Assembly (NCBI GenBank): GCA_022510905.1
Contig: JAFLSN010000003.1
Coordinates: 88,921 to 152,920, forward strand
DNA: 64,000 bases
Source of the DNA: Treponema sp.
GTDB taxonomy: Bacteria > Spirochaetota > Spirochaetia > Treponematales > Treponemataceae
Reading direction: 5' to 3'
The stretch's first letter is position 1. The number at the start of each line of letters is the position of its first letter. The notes under the pieces are model-generated. The model was given only the letters and a program-made list of their open reading frames with translations. It was not told the origin of the DNA and did no database searches. Positions 60,007 through 64,000 of the stretch are shown piece after piece. A program made the position numbers and the translations under genes.

Positions 60007-60998
60007 CCAAGTTACCTATGCGAAAACTGGTGCTGCTTTTGGCTATTGCCGTGCTGCTGTGTGTGTACATTTTGCAGCTGGCATTTACAGGCCGCAGCAC
60101 CGTAAAAAACGCGGAACTTTCCGCAACCCCGGATGCGCTTAATGTGCAGGTCGGCCAAGATGAATCCCAGGCAGTGTCTCTGGTGCAGAAAAACGGAAGT
60201 TGGTTCGTGGGGCAAAAAGAATATCCTGCCGATGAAAATTCCGTTTCAGCATTGCTGAATGCCATAAAAACGGTGCGGCTTCTGGGTGTGTCGGCACAGT
60301 CTGCCGGTTCAGAAGCCGATGCCCGCCGCTATGGACTTGATGATGAGTCAAAAATACTGGTGCAGGTTTTTAAAGACGGCGTGGAACTCCGCACGCTCAC
60401 CGTTGGAAAAAACACTTCCACGGGAAGCCAGTGCTATGTTCAGCTTGACGGCAAAAGCACCGTGTATCTTGCAGGAGATGCGCTGCACACCGTGTTCAGC
60501 ACATCCGTTGATTCTCTTAGGAGCAAAAGCTTGTACAGTGTAGAAAGTGCCTTGATTGCTTCAATAACCGTGGCTTCTACCGAAGGAACATTTACGCTCC
60601 AAAAAACAGAAGCAGCTCCAGACTTGACGGCTGCGGCCAGTCCAGATGAACAGCCCACAATGTCAGCTCCGCAAACCGCCTGGCTGCTTGAACAAAACGG
60701 GGCTGCTTTTTCTGCGCCGATTTCCTCAGAAAAAGTTGAAAGCTGGCTTTATACGATTGCAACGCTCCGTGCCGCCTCATGGGATGACGATGCACAGCTT
60801 CCTCCCGAAGAACAGACTGTCGCACGGATTTCGTTTGCAGCCGCCGGAAAAGTACACAAAATAAATTTGTTTGCGCTTTATGATGACGAAGAGCGCTTTT
60901 TATGTTCATCAAGTGACAGCCCGTATCCATTTTATTTGGCAAATGCAACAGCGCAAAAATTCATAAAAACACCCGCTGATTTTGTGGACGAACAATAA
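60003..60998 (+). CDS. DUF4340 domain protein
   Basis: A 331-residue protein with one N-terminal membrane helix (KLVLLLAIAVLLCVYILQLAF) and two DUF4340-type repeats: SLVQKNGSWFVGQKEYPADENSVSALLNAIKTVRLLG with RYGLDDESKILVQVF, and WLLEQNGAAFSAPISSEKVESWLYTIATLRAASW. Such proteins are typically encoded behind GldG-like genes. The start overlaps the GldG stop (ATGA). The role in the complex is unknown. The protein is probably anchored with its bulk in the periplasm. Confidence 0.85.
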   Translation: MTKLPMRKLVLLLAIAVLLCVYILQLAFTGRSTVKNAELSATPDALNVQVGQDESQAVSLVQKNGSWFVGQKEYPADENSVSALLNAIKTVRLLGVSAQSAGSEADARRYGLDDESKILVQVFKDGVELRTLTVGKNTSTGSQCYVQLDGKSTVYLAGDALHTVFSTSVDSLRSKSLYSVESALIASITVASTEGTFTLQKTEAAPDLTAAASPDEQPTMSAPQTAWLLEQNGAAFSAPISSEKVESWLYTIATLRAASWDDDAQLPPEEQTVARISFAAAGKVHKINLFALYDDEERFLCSSSDSPYPFYLANATAQKFIKTPADFVDEQ

Positions 60999-61010
60999 AG
61001 GTGAAGCTTT

Positions 61011-61844
61011 ATGCTGAATATTGATGAACAAAAAAACATCGCCGTTCTTATTGATGCCGACAACACGCCGTACATCAAACTGCGGGCAATTCTGCAAGAA
61101 ATCGCCGTGCATGGGCATATCATAACCAAACGCGCTTACGGTGATTTTACAATCCCCACGCTCAAAAACTGGAAGAACGAGCTGAACGACAACGCGATTA
61201 TTCCCGTGCAGCAGTTTGCATATACGCAGGGAAAAAATTCAAGCGACAGCGCCATGATTATAGATGCCATGGATTTGCTGTACACCGACAAGTATGATGC
61301 CATTGCGCTTGTAACCAGCGACAGTGATTTTACCAAGCTTGCCACCCGTCTGCGAGAAAGTCAACTTTACGTGTTTGGCGTGGGACAGAAAAAAACTCCG
61401 CAATCCTTTGTGAGCGCCTGCGATGATTTTATCTACATTGAAAATCTGAACAACGAAGACGATGAAGCCGCCGAAGAGGAAGAAGCAAAGCTCGCCGAAG
61501 AAAAGCACCGTGTGCACAAAGCTTCAAAACTCAAAAACCCTGCAAAAGGCCTGTTCCGCAGAAGCCCGAATGGTGAGGTAATGACAGACCGCCAGTTCAG
61601 AAAAATTTACAAGCTTCTGAACACGGCATACACCAAGTATGTTGACGACAACGGCTGGGCGGCGGTAAGCAGCGCGGGCAATTTTTTTAAGCGGCAGGAT
61701 CCCGGATTTGACACACTGGATTATGGCTTTAAAAAGCTTTCTGATTTAATTGAATATCTGGATGACGATTTTGAACTGCAACGTGTTCCTCCGGCAAGCG
61801 GAGGTCGCTCTGTCAAAATCTATTATCGGCCTGTAGCAAAATAG
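61011..61844 (+). CDS. NYN (PIN-like) domain and LOTUS/OST-HTH protein
   Basis: A 277-residue protein. Residues 1-150 are an NYN domain of the LabA/MARF1 type: IAVLIDADN (catalytic Asp), KNSSDSAMIIDAMDLLYTDKYDAIALVTSDSDFTKLATRLRE with the conserved acidic residues of a metal-dependent ribonuclease. The C-terminal 80 residues (MTDRQFRKIYKLLNTAYTKYVDDNGWAAVSSAGNFFKRQDPGFDTLDYGFKKLSDLIEYL) match OST-HTH/LOTUS, an RNA-binding winged helix. The combination is typical of bacterial NYN-LOTUS proteins, presumed RNA nucleases. GGTGAAG lies upstream. It follows the ABC operon by 12 nt and precedes a TSCPD gene. Confidence 0.9.
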   Translation: MLNIDEQKNIAVLIDADNTPYIKLRAILQEIAVHGHIITKRAYGDFTIPTLKNWKNELNDNAIIPVQQFAYTQGKNSSDSAMIIDAMDLLYTDKYDAIALVTSDSDFTKLATRLRESQLYVFGVGQKKTPQSFVSACDDFIYIENLNNEDDEAAEEEEAKLAEEKHRVHKASKLKNPAKGLFRRSPNGEVMTDRQFRKIYKLLNTAYTKYVDDNGWAAVSSAGNFFKRQDPGFDTLDYGFKKLSDLIEYLDDDFELQRVPPASGGRSVKIYYRPVAK

Positions 61845-61858
61845 GAGGAATCTTTATC

Positions 61859-62098
61859 ATGGAACAGATTACGTACAAAACAAGCGGCACTTGCGCAAAA
61901 GCCATTCATTTTTCGCGTGATAACGGCGTGATTACAGACATTTCGTTTGAAGGTGGCTGCAATGGAAATCTTAAAGCCATAAGCAAACTTTGCAACGGCA
62001 TGACAGCACAAGCCATAGCCGATATTCTCAAGGGAAACCTGTGCGGCAACAAGGGCACGTCATGTGCCGACCAGCTGGCCAAAGCCGTTTTGTCATAA
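61859..62098 (+). CDS. TSCPD domain protein (TIGR03905 type)
   Basis: A 79-residue protein made only of a TSCPD domain: YKTSGTCAKAIHFSRDNGVITDISFEGGCNGNLKAISKLCNGM and GNLCGNKGTSCADQLAKAV. The same cysteine-rich module ends adenosylcobalamin-dependent ribonucleotide reductases (NrdJ), but here it stands alone. The function of the stand-alone type is not known; metal or nucleotide-reductase-related roles are guesses. AGGAGG lies 8 nt before the start. The gene ends the ABC/NYN gene string. Confidence 0.9.
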   Translation: MEQITYKTSGTCAKAIHFSRDNGVITDISFEGGCNGNLKAISKLCNGMTAQAIADILKGNLCGNKGTSCADQLAKAVLS

Positions 62099-62181
62099 GC
62101 CGAGCGCCGTGCAACGGAGACGCAAGCTTGTAAAAGACTCGCAGCACATGTCAACCGATTGAGCACGGCATTCTTAGACAT

Positions 62182-63318
62182 TCATTTTGTTATATTGAAT
62201 TTAAAGAAAAGTACATCGCCATCTTGAACCACGTAGTCTTTTCCTTCCTGCCTGTACTTTCCTGCTTCTTTTATTTTGGCTTCGGTGCCGTATTGACGAA
62301 GGTCGTTGACGGTGTATGCTTCAGCCTTGATAAATCCTTTCTCGAAATCCGTGTGGATAACGCCTGCGGCTTGGGGGGCTTTGTCGCCCGCGTGGATTGT
62401 CCATGCGCGGCATTCATCAGGGCCGCCGGTAAAGAACGTGCGCAGCCCCATCAAATGGTACACATGCCTCGCAAGGACTGTGAGACCGCTTTCTGCAAGC
62501 CCTACGCTTTCCATAAAATCCCGGCGATCCTGCTCATCTGTCACATCGCTCAAATCTGCTTCAAACTTCCCGCAGAGCACAATCACTTCGCTTTTTTCTT
62601 CTTCTGCAATTTTTTTGACAGTTTGAACATAGTCGTTGGTGCCAGCGGAAATAGTTTCTTCATCAATATTGCACACAAAAATCTGTGGCTTTATCGTAAG
62701 CAGATGCAAATCATAGACGGCAGCTTTTTCGTCATCGGAAAGGTCGGCCATGCGCGCACATTTTCCATCTTGCAAAAGCGGTTTGATTTTTTCTACTGCG
62801 CTCAGATAGGGAGCCAGCCGCTTTTCTTCATCTTTGCCAAGAGCACGAATCTGCTTGGTCACTTTTTCTTGACGCTTGGTTATGGTGTCAAGGTCGGCTT
62901 GCGCAAGTTCAAAATTGATTGTCAGAATGTCGCTTTCGGGGTCAACCGGCACTTCCTGTTTGGAGCCATCGCGAACGTGCACAATATCTGGGTTTTCAAA
63001 GCAACGTACCACGTGGGCAATAACAGTAGTTTCGCGGATGTTCGCCAAAAACTGGTTCCCCAATCCTTCGCCTTTGCTCGCACCTTTGATAAGCCCCGCA
63101 ATGTCCACAAAATCAACACTCGCAGGAATTTTCTTTTTGGGCTGAAAAACACTCGCCATAAAATCAAGCCGCTCATCGGGCAAGTCAACAACACCGATGT
63201 TCGGGTCAATGGTACAAAAGGGATAGTTTTCCGCAGCGGCCGGTGCCTTGGTAAGCGCAGAAAAAATGGTTGATTTTCCAACATTCGGAAGTCCAACAAT
63301 GCCACACGTCAGTTTCAT
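62182..63318 (-). CDS. ychF: Ribosome-binding Obg-type GTPase YchF
   Basis: A 378-residue GTPase/ATPase. G1 is GLPNVGKST (residues 8-16); G3 lies in the DIAGLIKGASKGEGLGNQFL region, and the specificity loop is FVCNIDEE. The C-terminal TGS-like domain is present (FFTGGPDECRAWTIHAGDKAPQAAGVIHTDFEKGFI, VQDGDVLFFKFNI). It binds ribosomes and takes part in stress responses. The start at 63318 is right before the G1 motif as in other YchF proteins; a 185-residue in-frame extension upstream is low-complexity translation of the repeat tract. A TATAGG box (63326-63331) is 7 nt away. Confidence 0.95.
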   Translation of the reverse strand: MKLTCGIVGLPNVGKSTIFSALTKAPAAAENYPFCTIDPNIGVVDLPDERLDFMASVFQPKKKIPASVDFVDIAGLIKGASKGEGLGNQFLANIRETTVIAHVVRCFENPDIVHVRDGSKQEVPVDPESDILTINFELAQADLDTITKRQEKVTKQIRALGKDEEKRLAPYLSAVEKIKPLLQDGKCARMADLSDDEKAAVYDLHLLTIKPQIFVCNIDEETISAGTNDYVQTVKKIAEEEKSEVIVLCGKFEADLSDVTDEQDRRDFMESVGLAESGLTVLARHVYHLMGLRTFFTGGPDECRAWTIHAGDKAPQAAGVIHTDFEKGFIKAEAYTVNDLRQYGTEAKIKEAGKYRQEGKDYVVQDGDVLFFKFNITK

Positions 63319-63589
63319 AACCAATCCTATAAAATCAGAATCTCTGCGCCTTGCCACACATTTGCGCCAAAACGAAAGCTCACAGGAACCGCGTTTGTAT
63401 CCGCGCCACCATGCCATCATAATAGAACATTTGCAAAAAATGCGCAACGCCATGCCCCGCGGTTCGCGGAACATTCGGGATTCAGCAGAAAGGCGAGGCC
63501 TCGTTTGAACTGTAAGACTTTGCAAGGCGGCACGGGTTTGTGAAAACGGCAGTAGCATTACGAAGCTGTGAGGCTCCGTGGGGGTGCGC

Positions 63590-63870
63590 CCACGAGTCAG
63601 GAAGCGTTCAGAAACCGTGCGTGGGTGCCCCACAAGGCCAGAGGCTGCAGGAAAATGGCATGTGGACTGCGCACACGGGCCGGGAAAGCAGCTGGAAACA
63701 ATGCGTGGGGTGTTCCCGAAAGGGTGAAAGCATCCGTAAAATGGCGTGTGGACTACGTACATAAGCCGAAAAGTGACCGGAAACCGCGCGTGGGCTGCGC
63801 GCATGGGCCGGGAAGCCGCCAAAACAGCGTGTAGGGCACTCCCGCAAGGCCGAAAGCCCCCAGCAAAACA
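63590..63870. repeat. Degenerate GC-rich tandem repeat, about 42 bp
   Basis: The motif AAACNRYGCGTGGG/AAAATGGCRTGTGG recurs at about 63612, 63652, 63696, 63737, 63781 and 63821, with spacings alternating between about 39-41 and 44-45, so the higher-order period is about 84-85 bp. Each unit has CACGGGCCGGGAA- or CAAGGCCGAAA-like blocks between. Confidence 0.7.
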
Positions 63871-63889
63871 CAACCACCCTATGGCCCGC

Positions 63890-63970
63890 CGGCATGGGGC
63901 GAGGGGCCGCCGCGGCCCCGGCGGGGCGCTCGCCCCGGACGCGGCACGCCCGCCGGACGCGCGGGGGAGA
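63890..63970. repeat. Extreme GC block with stacked palindromes
   Basis: Contains GGGGCCGC-c-GCGGCCCC (63903-63919), GGGGCG-ct-CGCCCC (63923-63936) and a direct repeat CCGGACGCG twice. About 80 bp are almost only G and C, in clear contrast to the rest of the window. It lies immediately upstream of the SD of the edge gene. Confidence 0.75.
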
Positions 63971-63992
63971 GAGACATTCAGGAGGAAACAAC

Positions 63993-64000
63993 ATGAAGGC
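63993..64000 (+). CDS. Start of a gene cut by the window edge
   Basis: ATG AAG GC with GGAGG at 63981-63985, 7 nt upstream. Only two and a half codons are visible, so the product cannot be named. Confidence 0.5.

Larger units (their letters stand above)
63319..63992. other. Gene-free tract with GC-rich repeats
   Basis: Apart from the putative ychF -10 (63326-63331), no gene is supported. From about 63590 the sequence consists of degenerate repeats and then an extreme GC block. Frames crossing it are compositional artefacts. Confidence 0.6.

Noticed and set aside
62224..63273. 349-residue frame on the plus strand
   Set aside because: It is antisense to the well-conserved ychF and has no family features.
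63319..63873. 185-residue N-terminal extension of YchF
   Set aside because: YchF begins at its G1 region; the extension is a translation of GC-rich repeats and crosses the predicted -10.
63540..63994. Overlapping frames in the GC-rich right end
   Set aside because: They are repeat-derived, rich in G/R/A/P, with no start signals; only the edge ATG at 63993 has a clear SD.

Overview
The window looks like chromosomal DNA of a host-associated Treponema-type spirochaete. The reasons are an FlgM-like anti-sigma-28 factor, a bacterial XPB-type helicase in tandem with an XPB-N-like partner, many lipoproteins with relaxed lipoboxes, several long conserved-looking proteins with no recognisable family, and moderate GC with isolated GC-rich intrusions. 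No rRNA or tRNA gene was seen. The genus call is an inference from gene content. Gene starts were chosen from Shine-Dalgarno (SD) spacing, signal peptides or overlaps, and about fifteen genes appear to start only 6-9 nt after a -10 box.

Layout. 1-5.1 kb: tail of a D12-class DNA adenine methyltransferase, an EEP-family lipoprotein, an isochorismatase-like hydrolase, an AEC transporter and an RluA-type pseudouridine synthase. 5.5-8.7 kb: NAD(P)HX repair enzyme divergent from a membrane coiled-coil protein and a YkgJ cysteine-cluster protein. 9.1-13.4 kb: a leftward five-gene lipid or polyene module (DUF3261-like lipoprotein, ketosynthase, ApeP-like dehydratase, ketoreductase, ketosynthase) resembling the ApeNOPQR part of aryl-polyene clusters. 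13.7-15.8 kb: a heptanucleotide repeat, a CAP/SCP lipoprotein and a strictly periodic array of about 25 units of 41 bp. 15.9-23.3 kb: MscS channel, two unknown lipoproteins, an OppA-like binding protein, a long unknown protein and MetY.

23.4-30.7 kb: an extended SDR with a C-terminal zinc ribbon, an EFR1 flavodoxin/ferredoxin protein and ApbE form a redox operon; then a DAACS symporter, an unknown protein, MgtC and a small GC-rich prophage relic. 30.7-34.5 kb: XPB helicase plus partner. 34.5-38.4 kb: a LIV/Trp-type ABC ATPase and permease, a beta-class DNA methyltransferase and an acyltransferase. 38.7-44.6 kb: PepF, an adenosine-deaminase-like protein, BirA and an unknown protein. 44.7-53.6 kb: LspA, Nif3-like protein, RsmI, FlgM, a degenerate Fe-ADH-fold protein, a TrmH-type methyltransferase, a GHKL-HDOD fusion and Ssb. 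53.6-63.3 kb: a U32 peptidase family protein, a Gld/Nos-type ABC operon (ATPase, permease, GldG-like, DUF4340), a NYN-LOTUS protein, a TSCPD protein and YchF. The right edge is a very GC-rich repeat tract leading into a new gene.

Between genes there is unusual structure: a family of six dispersed 55-135 bp elements sharing a GGTACATACC core, two further two-copy intergenic families, a 29-bp dyad over a predicted promoter, a three-dyad leader before metY, and one palindromic TTGCAA hexamer that can serve as -35 for two divergent genes.
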